Shown piece by piece: positions 1 to 9,600 of a stretch of DNA of 64,000 bases. The translations under genes and the position numbers were made by a program. Position 1 is the stretch's first letter, and the number at the start of each line of letters is the position of its first letter. Source of the DNA: a bacterium HR37 (GTDB lineage: Bacteria > Desulfobacterota_D > UBA1144 > Nemesobacterales > CSP1-2); NCBI GenBank assembly GCA_002898375.1, contig BEIN01000008.1, forward strand, positions 36,453-100,452, read 5' to 3'. The notes below the pieces were generated by a model. It was not told the DNA's origin. It did not search any database and saw only the letters and a program-made list of their open reading frames with translations.

Positions 1-786
1 TGTCTCCTCTAATCTTTTCCTGTTTGTAGGATGATTACTATAGAAAAACTGTTCCAGAGGAGGAGGATCTCCATAGGTTTTTAAAATAAGTTCAAACACC
101 TTTGGTATTTCACGTGGATCATATCCAGACCTAAAAGCGTATTCGATCCCAACACGGTCAGCCTCACTTTCCTGTTTTCTTCCATGACCATTTACTGCCG
201 CAAGCGCAGTATAGATAAAGACCATGCGCGTAAGCTCTCCCAAACGTGCAAGTCCGGGAACCAGAAAGGAGCTTGCTATATAAGCCAGATTAAGAGCCCC
301 AAGCATTGCCGCTCTGGCTTTTACTCCCTCTTTAATATGTGCCTTGGATACATGTGCAATCTCATGTGAGAGTATATAAGCAAGTTGGGCTTCATTGTCT
401 AGGGTTGCAATGAGTCCCGAAGTTACATAAATGTAACCACCTCCAAAGGTAAATGCGTTTATATGGGGATCATGTACTATCTTAAAAGTATAGAAAGGAA
501 TTATAGGTCTATCTTTCTTTGCAATCTCAGCTATTTTCTGACCAATACCGCTTATATACTCTTCCAAAAAAGGATCTACATAGAGCTTACCCTCAAGAGA
601 CTTTTCCATCTCAAACATCTTTGCTGCTTTTTCTGCCTCGCGTATTTCATCCTCGTCAGAAAAAGACAATCCCTTCTGTATATCTACTATTTGAGCACAG
701 GAAAAACAGAGGAAGGCAAGAATAAGTAAAAGGACTAAACTGCAAACACGTAACTTCCTTAGCTTAAAAACACCCTCACACCCCAT
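1..786 (-). CDS. M48 family metalloprotease, lipoprotein-like signal (3' end runs off window)
   Basis: Reverse-strand reading from 786: MGCEGVFKLRKLRVCSLVLLLILAFLCFSCAQIV...SHEIAHVSKAHIKEG; HExxH zinc motif and downstream ESEADR. Confidence 0.85.
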   Translation of the reverse strand, partial: MGCEGVFKLRKLRVCSLVLLLILAFLCFSCAQIVDIQKGLSFSDEDEIREAEKAAKMFEMEKSLEGKLYVDPFLEEYISGIGQKIAEIAKKDRPIIPFYTFKIVHDPHINAFTFGGGYIYVTSGLIATLDNEAQLAYILSHEIAHVSKAHIKEGVKARAAMLGALNLAYIASSFLVPGLARLGELTRMVFIYTALAAVNGHGRKQESEADRVGIEYAFRSGYDPREIPKVFELILKTYGDPPPLEQFFYSNHPTNRKRLEET

Positions 787-851
787 ATAATCCCAACTCT
801 CCACCCCAACAGCTCCCTTCTAAATCTTATACTTCAATTAAAAGGTCTCTG

Positions 852-1193
852 TCAAGTATCCTTAAACTCCTCCGGTACTGAAATCGGAATAGGGTCAAAC
901 CCTCCTTCATACTCCTTAGCAAGGATAACGCACGTATTTCGTCCACCCGATGTATCCCAAGCTGTCCATACCATTATCTTGTGGACGTTTCCATCCGTAC
1001 CCTTAAAATCGTAGAATGTAACAATATCCCCCCAGCCCCTGGCATAGACATACTGATTCATACCGTCTAGGAGTGCTTCCTGGCAGTGTTTTAAAATAAG
1101 CTCATACTCATCGTTTTCTTTTGAAATCCTTTCAAATCCTGCTGAAATCCAACACAGGCCCAGGTCCTCTACATTTAGCCTCTTTTTCTCCAT
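852..1193 (-). CDS. hypothetical protein
   Basis: 113-aa ORF, no family recognised. Confidence 0.5.
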   Translation of the reverse strand: MEKKRLNVEDLGLCWISAGFERISKENDEYELILKHCQEALLDGMNQYVYARGWGDIVTFYDFKGTDGNVHKIMVWTAWDTSGGRNTCVILAKEYEGGFDPIPISVPEEFKDT

Positions 1194-1310
1194 ATCATTT
1201 AACCCCCAATTAAAGAGCTTAAAAGATATTTTAACAATTTTCTACCTTGACTAAATGGAGCGTTCTGTGAGATAATGCCAGTAATCAGGCTTTATCAGGG
1301 GGAGGTTGTA

Positions 1311-2732
1311 ATGAGAGTACTTCTTATACAACCCCCACAAGGCACAAACCTTGGGTTAAGTAGAGCCCTTATTACTGAACCTCTTGGACTTGAAAATGTG
1401 GCCGCTTCACTCCTTGAAGACTCACATGAAGTCAGGATACTGGACCTTAGAATCAAGAAGTTAAAGAAACTCTATGATGAAATTCGCTACTTTTCCCCCA
1501 AAGCAGTAGGTATAAGTTGCTCATTTACAACCGATGTGTACCCAACGCTAAAAATCGCAAAATATGTGAAAGAACTTGATCCAGATACCTTTGTGTTTGT
1601 GGGGGGACATCATGCATCCCTGCTTCCATCGGATCTCCTGCGGGGTCAGGTGGATGCAGTCGTAGTAGGAGAAGGGGAAATAACTACAAAAGAGATGATA
1701 AACTCTTTAGAACACAAAGGGGATGTAGCACAGGTAAAAGGGGTAATGACGCCTTATGGATTTACACCCAGAGAAATAATAAGGAACCTCGATACACTTC
1801 CCTTTCCCGCAAGACATCTCACAAAGGATTTAAGAAGGCAGTACCACATAGGTTTTGATGGACCAATGGCTTCTCTTGAAATGAGCCGTGGATGTCCTTA
1901 TGAGTGCAACTTCTGCAGTGTGTGGGTCTTTTACTCACGGAAGATAAGAGGGAAATCACCTGAGAGACTTGCTGAGGAAATAGCTGGGATAAAGGAGAAG
2001 TACATATTTCTTACCGATGACATTGCTTTTCTCCATAAGGAGCCTGCAGTTAACCTTGCTTTAAAACTAAAGGAGATGGGTATAAAGAAAAAGTTTACCT
2101 GTGAAACCAGAGCAGACGTTGTTGTTCGACACAAAGACGTTATAGCCCTATGGAAGGAGGTTGGACTCGAATTTATATTTCTTGGTCTTGAGAAAATAGA
2201 CGATGAAGGACTAAAATCGGTAAACAAACATACCAAAGCAACCGTGAATGAGAAAGCACTTGAGATCGTAAGGTCACTGGGTATAACACCTATGGCTACA
2301 TTCATAGTGGATCCAGAATGGACTGAAGAAGACTTTGAGAAGCTTAAAAGATACGTTATAGAGCACAGGCTTGAGACACCGTCATTTACAATACTTACCC
2401 CCCTTCCTGGAACGGAGGTCTATGAGGAGAGGAAAAATGAGTTGATCACACATAACTACCTTCTCTTTGATCTACTTCATGCTGTTCTACCCACAAAGCT
2501 TCCTCTAAAGGAGTTTTACACTAAATTCGCAGAGCTGTGTCATCAGGGACACAGAAATAAACGTATAGGATGGTCTTTCATGAAAAAACTACTCGTTGGT
2601 ATCCTACGGGGAAATCCCTGGGCAGCTATAAGGATTCTAAATGTAGCAAGGCTTATGAGAAATCCAGAAACATACCTAAAAGCACATAAGTACTCAGAAG
2701 AGATTCCCTTAGACCTTGGCTTTGAGTTTTAA
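1311..2732 (+). CDS. B12-binding radical SAM protein, HpnR-like (hopanoid C-3 methylase family); ORF opens at 1275 but MRVLLIQPPQGTN is the likelier start
   Basis: IQPPQGTNLG...EPLGLE...VFVGGHHASLLPSDL cobalamin-binding region and CPYECNFCSVWVFY radical SAM motif. Confidence 0.65.
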   Translation: MRVLLIQPPQGTNLGLSRALITEPLGLENVAASLLEDSHEVRILDLRIKKLKKLYDEIRYFSPKAVGISCSFTTDVYPTLKIAKYVKELDPDTFVFVGGHHASLLPSDLLRGQVDAVVVGEGEITTKEMINSLEHKGDVAQVKGVMTPYGFTPREIIRNLDTLPFPARHLTKDLRRQYHIGFDGPMASLEMSRGCPYECNFCSVWVFYSRKIRGKSPERLAEEIAGIKEKYIFLTDDIAFLHKEPAVNLALKLKEMGIKKKFTCETRADVVVRHKDVIALWKEVGLEFIFLGLEKIDDEGLKSVNKHTKATVNEKALEIVRSLGITPMATFIVDPEWTEEDFEKLKRYVIEHRLETPSFTILTPLPGTEVYEERKNELITHNYLLFDLLHAVLPTKLPLKEFYTKFAELCHQGHRNKRIGWSFMKKLLVGILRGNPWAAIRILNVARLMRNPETYLKAHKYSEEIPLDLGFEF

Positions 2733-2743
2733 TGGAGGCTAGG

Positions 2744-2776
2744 GGAAATCCGGCAAATAATGCCGGATTTCCTTTT
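2744..2776 (+). terminator. Rho-independent terminator
   Basis: Perfect 12-bp stem GGAAATCCGGCA/TGCCGGATTTCC followed by TTTT, just after the radical SAM stop codon. Confidence 0.85.
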
Positions 2777-2785
2777 AGGGGGTTT

Positions 2786-3067
2786 TTATAGCCTTGTTTT
2801 AGGTAATATCCTTACACCGAAGATGGATATATAGTTATCTTTCTCAACAACTGCTTCTCTTTTAGAAACACCCTCTGTAGCCGTTTTTGAACTCGTATAG
2901 AATCTAAGAAAATCTCTTTCTATATCCCCTCCCTTAACGCTATCTCTAACCTCATTTTTAACAACTGGAACATTAACCCCAAATACGTTATGCTCATTAG
3001 AAGCTAAGGAAAAAGAAGAAAAACCAAATGCAAAAACCAAAGTTGTTATAGTTAGAAACCTTTTCAT
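2786..3067 (-). CDS. small exported hypothetical protein
   Basis: Signal peptide MKRFLTITTLVFAFGFSSFSLA. Confidence 0.5.
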   Translation of the reverse strand: MKRFLTITTLVFAFGFSSFSLASNEHNVFGVNVPVVKNEVRDSVKGGDIERDFLRFYTSSKTATEGVSKREAVVEKDNYISIFGVRILPKTRL

Positions 3068-3146
3068 GTTTCTTGCCTCCTTATTTAAGTATTTACCTAT
3101 TTAGATAAATATCTAATAAAAACGTTTCAAAAATAAATACTATCAG

Positions 3147-3404
3147 CTATTTTTTAAGGTCAAAAACAGAGTAGACCTTTTCACACTTGGGACAGCTTAT
3201 GCTATCTGAGTCACCTGAGTCTATAAACACAGCCCCAAGCCTTTTAGAAAACCTCTTTGCCTCTTCAATTTTCTCAGACCTAACCTTCTCAGAATACTCT
3301 TCCTGCCAGCTTAGAGGGTTTATTTCAAGTTTAAAAAACCTTTCTTTTGATACATAGACATGAATACTACAACCACACTCACAGTGTAAAAAGACAATTG
3401 GCAT
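3147..3404 (-). CDS. hypothetical protein with Cys pairs
   Basis: 85-aa ORF with CECGC and CPKC motifs. Confidence 0.4.
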   Translation of the reverse strand: MPIVFLHCECGCSIHVYVSKERFFKLEINPLSWQEEYSEKVRSEKIEEAKRFSKRLGAVFIDSGDSDSISCPKCEKVYSVFDLKK

Positions 3405-3425
3405 TATATATTACCTCAAACGATA

Positions 3426-4067
3426 TCAGAGCTTTTTAAAGCAGCAATAGATAAAACGTTGCTCAGTTCCCCATGGGGTAATGTGTTTTTCACCAACACT
3501 TTCAATCAGCTTAAAACCCTCTCCAAGCTCGTTTTGCAAGGTATAGGGAGTATACCTGATAACATCAAGCCCGCTACACTTAGGAGGACCATCAATAGCA
3601 AAGGTTGCAATTATAGCATACGCTCCTTTTTTTAAGCAATTCTCCATAACCCTGACATAACTTCTACGCTCCTTAGGATCCAAAAGAAAATGAAATAAAG
3701 CACGGTCATGCCATATATCGTACCAATCTTTGGGCAGATTAACACAGGTTACATCTCCCTCTACCCATACGATCTTATCAGCATCTAAACCAAAAATAGA
3801 TTTCGCAATAGATAGAGCAACGGGTGATATATCTAAAACAGTAATATTTTTAAACCCTTCCTTTATAAGATCCAGAGCAAAACTTGAGGTTCCCCCTCCA
3901 ACATCTATTATGCGCGCAGAGCTATCTACACCAAGCTTCTTAACTATCCGAAGAGATGTTTCAAGGTGGTCTTTATACCAGCTAACCTCACTGGGGCCTT
4001 TAGTCTTATAGATTCTATCCCAATGAGATTTCCGTTCCAAACTGCTCATTTTATTTTTTGCAGACAA
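3426..4067 (-). CDS. class I SAM-dependent methyltransferase
   Basis: IIDVGGGTSSFALDL motif I and HDRALFHFL. Confidence 0.8.
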   Translation of the reverse strand: MSAKNKMSSLERKSHWDRIYKTKGPSEVSWYKDHLETSLRIVKKLGVDSSARIIDVGGGTSSFALDLIKEGFKNITVLDISPVALSIAKSIFGLDADKIVWVEGDVTCVNLPKDWYDIWHDRALFHFLLDPKERRSYVRVMENCLKKGAYAIIATFAIDGPPKCSGLDVIRYTPYTLQNELGEGFKLIESVGEKHITPWGTEQRFIYCCFKKL

Positions 4068-4073
4068 AAACCA

Positions 4074-4538
4074 CTAACGGGGATATTTATTATATAGAAC
4101 CAAGAATACCGCATTTCCCTCTTTTTTACTTCTGTAGAAATCCTGTACGTAACCGTTTATCTCAAAACCGTGTCTAAGATAGAGGATTATTGCATTTTTA
4201 TTTCCCGCTTCCACATCGATAAAAACCTTTTTGGCCCTTATTTCCCTTGATTTCTGTATCATTTGCTTTAAAAGTAAGGAACCATATCCTTTTCGTCTGT
4301 ACCCCTCATCAATATAGAGACTGTCTATAAAAACCGAATTGTTCCACCTTTGCCACTCTGCCGATATAAAGCCAATAACCTTTCCATCCTCTTCAGCAAC
4401 ATAGATGAAATGATCCTCATCCCCGATTTGCTTCTCTATTTCGTCCTCTATTATCTCTATGCTCTCTGTAGATGATTGTTTTTCAATTTTTGCACAGGTT
4501 TTAACATCGTCCTTTGTAGCTTCTCTTACAATAGCCAT
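4074..4538 (-). CDS. GNAT family N-acetyltransferase
   Basis: IDEGYRRKGYGSLLLKQMI acetyl-CoA binding motif. Confidence 0.8.
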   Translation of the reverse strand: MAIVREATKDDVKTCAKIEKQSSTESIEIIEDEIEKQIGDEDHFIYVAEEDGKVIGFISAEWQRWNNSVFIDSLYIDEGYRRKGYGSLLLKQMIQKSREIRAKKVFIDVEAGNKNAIILYLRHGFEINGYVQDFYRSKKEGNAVFLVLYNKYPR

Positions 4539-4684
4539 AACAAAACTCTATTATTTAACCTCCCTTTTGTTTCAAAGTGTCTACTAATATAATCTACCAT
4601 TTGCTTTGAGATTCTCAATTTAGAAAGCCACCCAAAAAGGTATTTTAACCCATTAAAATTACAGCTAAAATTAGCATATACTAC

Positions 4685-5350
4685 ATGTGTGGACGATATA
4701 CGCTTACAGCAAACATAGATACTATCTCCCAAAGATTCAAACTCGATGCCCATGGGTTAAAGACTGAACCACGGTATAATATTGCCCCATCACAGGAAGC
4801 ACCTGTTATAGTGGTGGAAGATGGTAAAGTACTTAAGATGATGAGATGGGGGCTTATACCTTCCTGGGCAAAGGATGAATCCATAGCATCTAAAACGATA
4901 AACGCAAGGGCAGAGACACTTCACCATAGACCCAGCTTCAAAAAGAGCCTAACAGAAAAGAGATGCCTTGTTCCAGCAGATGGTTTCTACGAGTGGAAAA
5001 AAGAAGGCAGGAAAAAAATTCCTATACGGTTTGTACTTAAAAACAGAGACGTATTTGCCTTCGCAGGGCTATGGGATACATGGAGAAATCAAAGAGGGGA
5101 GCTCATTTTCTCCTTTACAATAATAACAACCCAAGCAAATGACTTAATACGTCCAATTCATGACCGTATGCCCGTTATCCTAAAAAGAGAGTACGAAGAG
5201 CTGTGGTTGGACCCTGAAGTAAATGACATAGATAAGCTCCTTTCCCTCCTGATTCCATATCCACCAGAGATGATGGAAGCATACAGGGTTTCAAGCCTGG
5301 TTAACTCCCCAAAAGAAGACTCCCCAGAGTGTATAAAACCAGTTGGGTGA
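4685..5350 (+). CDS. yedK: SOS response-associated peptidase (SRAP/HMCES family)
   Basis: N-terminal MCGRYTLT, ARAET, LVPADGFYEW. Confidence 0.85.
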   Translation: MCGRYTLTANIDTISQRFKLDAHGLKTEPRYNIAPSQEAPVIVVEDGKVLKMMRWGLIPSWAKDESIASKTINARAETLHHRPSFKKSLTEKRCLVPADGFYEWKKEGRKKIPIRFVLKNRDVFAFAGLWDTWRNQRGELIFSFTIITTQANDLIRPIHDRMPVILKREYEELWLDPEVNDIDKLLSLLIPYPPEMMEAYRVSSLVNSPKEDSPECIKPVG

Positions 5351-5449
5351 GTTTGGATTTATCGAGCAAATATGAAACCGCTATTTGAAGCAAGTTCCTA
5401 AAACATGCTAACTTGTAAATTGGCCAACTCAAAGCTACACTATTGATGA

Positions 5450-6421
5450 TTGATAATGATTGAGTATGACGAGGGGATCCATCTTAAAGGAACAGACCTA
5501 TGGTTTGATTCACAAAAGAAGGTTCAACTCTCTTTCATTTCTAATGCAAACACAAACTGCATAGTATCACATGAGAAGATTATAGCCACTCCGCAGACAA
5601 TAAAGCTTCTGGAGAAAAGGATAAAAAACTCGGTTGTACTTCCTTGCCCTTTTAACCATCCTTTCAGTCTAGGGAGGATTCAGATAGAGATCATACCGGC
5701 TGGATACATACCGGGTTCTGCACAGATAGTTGTAGAATTTGATGGGAAGAGAATCATCTATACGGGTGATTTCAAACTGAGCCCAAATGAAACCTCAGAG
5801 CCTATTCAGATAAAAAAGTGCGATATATTAATTATGAAGTGCAGATACGGACTACCAAAATACGTATTCCCCTCACCACAGGGTGTGGTTGAGTCAATAA
5901 CAGATTTTGTTGAAAACTCCCTTCTTTCGGGAAAAATCCCGGTGCTTTTGGTTGAGACACTTGGAGAAGCCCAAGACATAATAAAGATTTTAGGAAACAA
6001 AGGCCACAAGCTCAGCCTCCATAGCTCGATCTACAGAACCGTAAAGATATACGAAGAATTCGGAATCAGATTCTCAAACTACGAGAGGTTTAGACCAAGT
6101 CAAATAGAAGGCAAGGTGGTTCTTATGCCCTTCTTCTTAAGAGGATCAGAAGTGGTTGAGAGAATCGAGAATAAAAAGATTGGAGTGGTCATGGGATGGG
6201 CTATAGATAAAGCCTTTACAAAGTCACTTTTCAAAGCCGATGAGGTGTTCCCACTTAGCAACATTGCAGGCTACGATGAGCTTATTCAGTTTGTAGAGAT
6301 TGTAAAACCCAAAGAGGTATACCTGGTTTACGGTTTCAGCACAGAGTTTGCAAGAACCCTTCAGAAAAGGGGCTTTAATGCAAAGCCTCTTGAAACCCCT
6401 TCACAGCTAAAACTATTTTAA
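5450..6421 (+). CDS. MBL-fold exonuclease-like protein (mRNA 3'-end processing factor-like)
   Basis: AGYIPGSAQIVVEFDGKRIIYTGDFKL. Confidence 0.6.
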   Translation: MIMIEYDEGIHLKGTDLWFDSQKKVQLSFISNANTNCIVSHEKIIATPQTIKLLEKRIKNSVVLPCPFNHPFSLGRIQIEIIPAGYIPGSAQIVVEFDGKRIIYTGDFKLSPNETSEPIQIKKCDILIMKCRYGLPKYVFPSPQGVVESITDFVENSLLSGKIPVLLVETLGEAQDIIKILGNKGHKLSLHSSIYRTVKIYEEFGIRFSNYERFRPSQIEGKVVLMPFFLRGSEVVERIENKKIGVVMGWAIDKAFTKSLFKADEVFPLSNIAGYDELIQFVEIVKPKEVYLVYGFSTEFARTLQKRGFNAKPLETPSQLKLF

Positions 6422-6438
6422 TTCTAAGGAGATACTAA

Positions 6439-6858
6439 ATGGCGGTAAAAACCCTACGTTTTACCCTAGAGACAAAAGGAGAGACAGACCTAATAGATAT
6501 AACCCGCAATGTAGAAAAAGCCATAAAGGACTCTGGGATATCCTCGGGTATAGCCACGGTGTTTGTTCCTGGCTCTACAGCAGGGATAACCACCATAGAA
6601 TACGAAAGCGGGGCAATAAAAGACTTTCAGAGGGCAGTTGAAAGGTTGATCCCCAAAGGGATACCCTATGAGCATGATGCAAGGTGGGGTGATGGAAACG
6701 GATACTCCCATATAAGGGCCTCTTTTCTCGGTCCATCCCTAACCGTTCCGTTTTCATCTTCGAGGTTGCTTACCGGTACATGGCAACAGATTGTGCTTGT
6801 GGATTTTGATAACAGACCAAGAAGAAGAGAGATTATAGTACAGGTTGTTGGTGAATAG
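6439..6858 (+). CDS. YjbQ/UPF0047 family protein
   Basis: GIATVFVPGSTAGITTIEYE...SHIRASFLGPS...GTWQQIVLVDFDNRPRRREI. Confidence 0.85.
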   Translation: MAVKTLRFTLETKGETDLIDITRNVEKAIKDSGISSGIATVFVPGSTAGITTIEYESGAIKDFQRAVERLIPKGIPYEHDARWGDGNGYSHIRASFLGPSLTVPFSSSRLLTGTWQQIVLVDFDNRPRRREIIVQVVGE

Positions 6859-6861
6859 GCA

Positions 6862-6890
6862 GGGTGCAATGTAAGAATTGCACCCCTTTG
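6862..6890. terminator. hairpin between convergent genes
   Basis: GGGTGCAAT gtaaga ATTGCACCC then CTTTG. Confidence 0.7.
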
Positions 6891-6897
6891 ACAAAAT

Positions 6898-7557
6898 TTA
6901 CACAAACTTTACCGAAAAGTGCCTTGGCTTATACCTAAGATTGAGGTTGATTATCAAGGGGGTTATAGCCTCTACCATCATAGATACCTCAAGTGGACCT
7001 GCATCCAAAGCCCTTAACTTTGGCATATCTTCTGTAAGTTTTTTCACAACAGCCTTTGCTTCCTCATCGTCTCCACATATGACAACATCATAGTCCAGTT
7101 CCTTATCTATTTTGCTCAACTCCTTTGCAGGAAGGTTATGATAGGCTGAAACCAGTTTTACCCCTTCAGGCAATGCTTCCTTTATCTCAAGTGCACAAGA
7201 GCCCTGAGGTGGGGGAGTGTACATAAAGTAATTTCCCTTCTTTACCATTGACACAACAGGGGTAATAACAATCTGGTTTGTAAAGCTGTCTCTTATCTGC
7301 CTTACGGTTGATGCCGCATACTCTGGAGGTATGCTTATTACAACGACCTCAGCAGAACGCGCCGCATCTGCATTGGGCATTCCGTGTATGTTTGGAGTAA
7401 TGCCCAGTTTCGATAGGGTTTCTATGTACTCTGAGGCTATTTTCTTTGCCTTTTCATCGCTTCTTGAGCCTATAAATATCTCGTGGCCTGCCTTTGACCA
7501 TCGAAGTACCAGCCCCTCAGCTATATCCCCGGTTCCGCCTAAAAGAGCTATCTTCAT
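6898..7557 (-). CDS. npdG: NADPH-dependent F420 reductase (NpdG-like)
   Basis: MKIALLGGTGDIAEGLVLRW...IGSRS...SAYHNLPA...DYDVVICGDDEEA...LDAGPLE. Confidence 0.75.
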   Translation of the reverse strand: MKIALLGGTGDIAEGLVLRWSKAGHEIFIGSRSDEKAKKIASEYIETLSKLGITPNIHGMPNADAARSAEVVVISIPPEYAASTVRQIRDSFTNQIVITPVVSMVKKGNYFMYTPPPQGSCALEIKEALPEGVKLVSAYHNLPAKELSKIDKELDYDVVICGDDEEAKAVVKKLTEDMPKLRALDAGPLEVSMMVEAITPLIINLNLRYKPRHFSVKFV

Positions 7558-7596
7558 CTCCTCTCTCCTTCTTAAAAAATTTTTAGTTCAATTGTA

Positions 7597-7962
7597 CTAA
7601 AATTTTTTGCTAAAGTATAGGAAGAAAAACATACTTTCCTGGGAAAACAAATCAAAATCCTCTTCCTCATCCCTTCTTACAGGAAGGGAAACAAAGGGTA
7701 TTCCTCCAAGGATAACCCTTGTTTTTTCGCTATCCCCAAAGTAGCTGTTTTCTTTTGAGAAAGTTTTAGGGGAAAAAGCCCTTAGAAGCAAGGCAAAATT
7801 AGGCCTTTCGTATCTCTTTAGTTCCGAAAAGCCGTTTGACTTTATAACCTCCACAATATTTAAAAGCATACTGCCTTCTTTTTTTAACTCACTTTCCTGT
7901 GCACCAACACCGTTTACGGAAACAAAAAGAATAGCAAGGATAACCAGAATAACCCTTCTCAT
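7597..7962 (-). CDS. exported hypothetical protein
   Basis: Signal peptide MRRVILVILAILFVSVNGVGAQ. Confidence 0.5.
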   Translation of the reverse strand: MRRVILVILAILFVSVNGVGAQESELKKEGSMLLNIVEVIKSNGFSELKRYERPNFALLLRAFSPKTFSKENSYFGDSEKTRVILGGIPFVSLPVRRDEEEDFDLFSQESMFFFLYFSKKF

Positions 7963-8013
7963 ATCTCTCCGACCTTTATTCTCTCTAAATGATATATAAT
8001 CACTTTATCCAGG

Positions 8014-8811
8014 TCAACTTCCTACTTGGTGTTTTAGAGAAAGCGAGTCCAGAAAATCCATTAAGATACGATTAAACTCCTCTGGTTTCTCCTGCATCAT
8101 AAAATGACCTGCCCCTCTAATCACATAAAACCTAGACCCTTTAATTTTACCGTGCAAATACTCCCCATATTTAACAGGGGTAAGAATATCTTCATCAGCA
8201 GAGATTATAAGCGTAGGAACCTCTATTGAGCTGATCCTTTCGGTGATATCGAAATCATCACAGGCAAGCAAGTCCTGGTGTATAACGGATTGAGGGGTTT
8301 TAAGAATAGTCTCAACAAAAGCCTCTCTAAGCTCTTTAGGCGCCGAACCTGAAAAGGCACGTGTCGGGGCAATCCGACAAAACGTTTCAAAATCGTTTTC
8401 CACACTCCATAGCGTCTCTTTGGCAACCCGAAGCCTACTGCCTGTTCCTACAAGGACTAATGCACAAACCCTCTGTGGCCACTTAAGTGTAAACACCTGA
8501 ACTATCCCCCCACCCATTGAATGGCCAACGAGTATGAGCTCCCCAAGGTCAAGTGTATCCACAAAGTCTTTTAAGAAATTGCTGTATTCCTCTATAGTTT
8601 TGCAACCGTTCCCTGTAGACTTATCATGGCCAGGCAGATCAGGTACAACCAGGTTGAAATAAGGATGGCTTTTTAAACACCCAACCTGATACCTCCAGGT
8701 AAGGCTATTTTGTCCCGCTCCATGAACCATCAAGACTGTGGGTCGCTCCTTTTTAAGGACATCCCCACTTATGTAGTGTATTCTATCTCCTTTTACAGTT
8801 ATGCCTGGCAA
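8014..8811 (-). CDS. alpha/beta hydrolase
   Basis: VHGAGQNSLTW, LVGHSMGGG nucleophile elbow, ISADEDILTP, GAGHFMM. Confidence 0.85.
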   Translation of the reverse strand: MPGITVKGDRIHYISGDVLKKERPTVLMVHGAGQNSLTWRYQVGCLKSHPYFNLVVPDLPGHDKSTGNGCKTIEEYSNFLKDFVDTLDLGELILVGHSMGGGIVQVFTLKWPQRVCALVLVGTGSRLRVAKETLWSVENDFETFCRIAPTRAFSGSAPKELREAFVETILKTPQSVIHQDLLACDDFDITERISSIEVPTLIISADEDILTPVKYGEYLHGKIKGSRFYVIRGAGHFMMQEKPEEFNRILMDFLDSLSLKHQVGS

Positions 8812-8862
8812 ACCTTTTCCTCCTTTAAGTTTCCTTAACTACATAGCCCAACCTATAAGACT

Positions 8863-9600
8863 TTAAATAACTGCTGCAACAAGTGCAATCCCCCCAACCA
8901 CAAATAAGGCTATTGCCCAAATCAGATCAAAGTTAATCCACCTCTGTCTTAAAACAACCAGCCCCAGCTTTCTATAAACCACCCAGGCAACCATTCCCAT
9001 TGCTACCAACATGGAAACGGTATGAATACCTACTGCCAGAAGCACGCTAACCCCAGCAGGTAGATAGAGATTTACCATACTGTGATGATTTGGGCTATGT
9101 ACACCCGCCACATTTACAAGCACCGGGGCTACCATCAATCCAGCCCCATGGGCTGATGCCATAAGAAAAGACCACAGAAATAGATCCCGCATTCCGACCT
9201 TCATTCCCACCCAACGTGGATGTCTGTAGTAATTAAACAACCTGTATACCGCAAAAGCCAAAAGAATGGCTGCGGTAAATAACTCAAGAAGGTTAAGGGA
9301 AACAAAATACAATCCAACAACCACCATAAAAGCAACCAGAGCTAGGGAAACAGCATGGCCTAGGGCAATTGGAAACAATGAGAGCCATATTGCCTTTTCA
9401 CTGCGCTGCTGCAGTCCAAGAGACAGAGCAAAGAGCCAACCCATGCCGGGATTTAGTCCATGGTAAACTCCAAGAGCAACAACAACCACCCAGGGACCAA
9501 CCCAATCAGGAGGGGTAAGAAGGGTAACAGAAAGAATCAGCAGAAGCATCTCCACCTTCGAGCCTAACCTGATGAGGACGAGTTTGCCCAAAGTAAACAA
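8863..9600 (-). CDS. polytopic membrane protein with conserved-looking His motifs (possible metal transporter)
   Basis: YHGLNPGMGWLFALSLG, ALGHAVS, SAHGAGLMVAP, GIHTVSM within TM segments; overlaps the 3' end of the SBP56 gene; true start may be internal. Confidence 0.55.
   Translation of the reverse strand: MFTLGKLVLIRLGSKVEMLLLILSVTLLTPPDWVGPWVVVVALGVYHGLNPGMGWLFALSLGLQQRSEKAIWLSLFPIALGHAVSLALVAFMVVVGLYFVSLNLLELFTAAILLAFAVYRLFNYYRHPRWVGMKVGMRDLFLWSFLMASAHGAGLMVAPVLVNVAGVHSPNHHSMVNLYLPAGVSVLLAVGIHTVSMLVAMGMVAWVVYRKLGLVVLRQRWINFDLIWAIALFVVGGIALVAAVI

Noticed and set aside
463-729. Plus-strand ORFs at 184-729
   Set aside because: Antisense to the M48 metalloprotease, whose HEIAH motif and signal peptide are clear on the minus strand.
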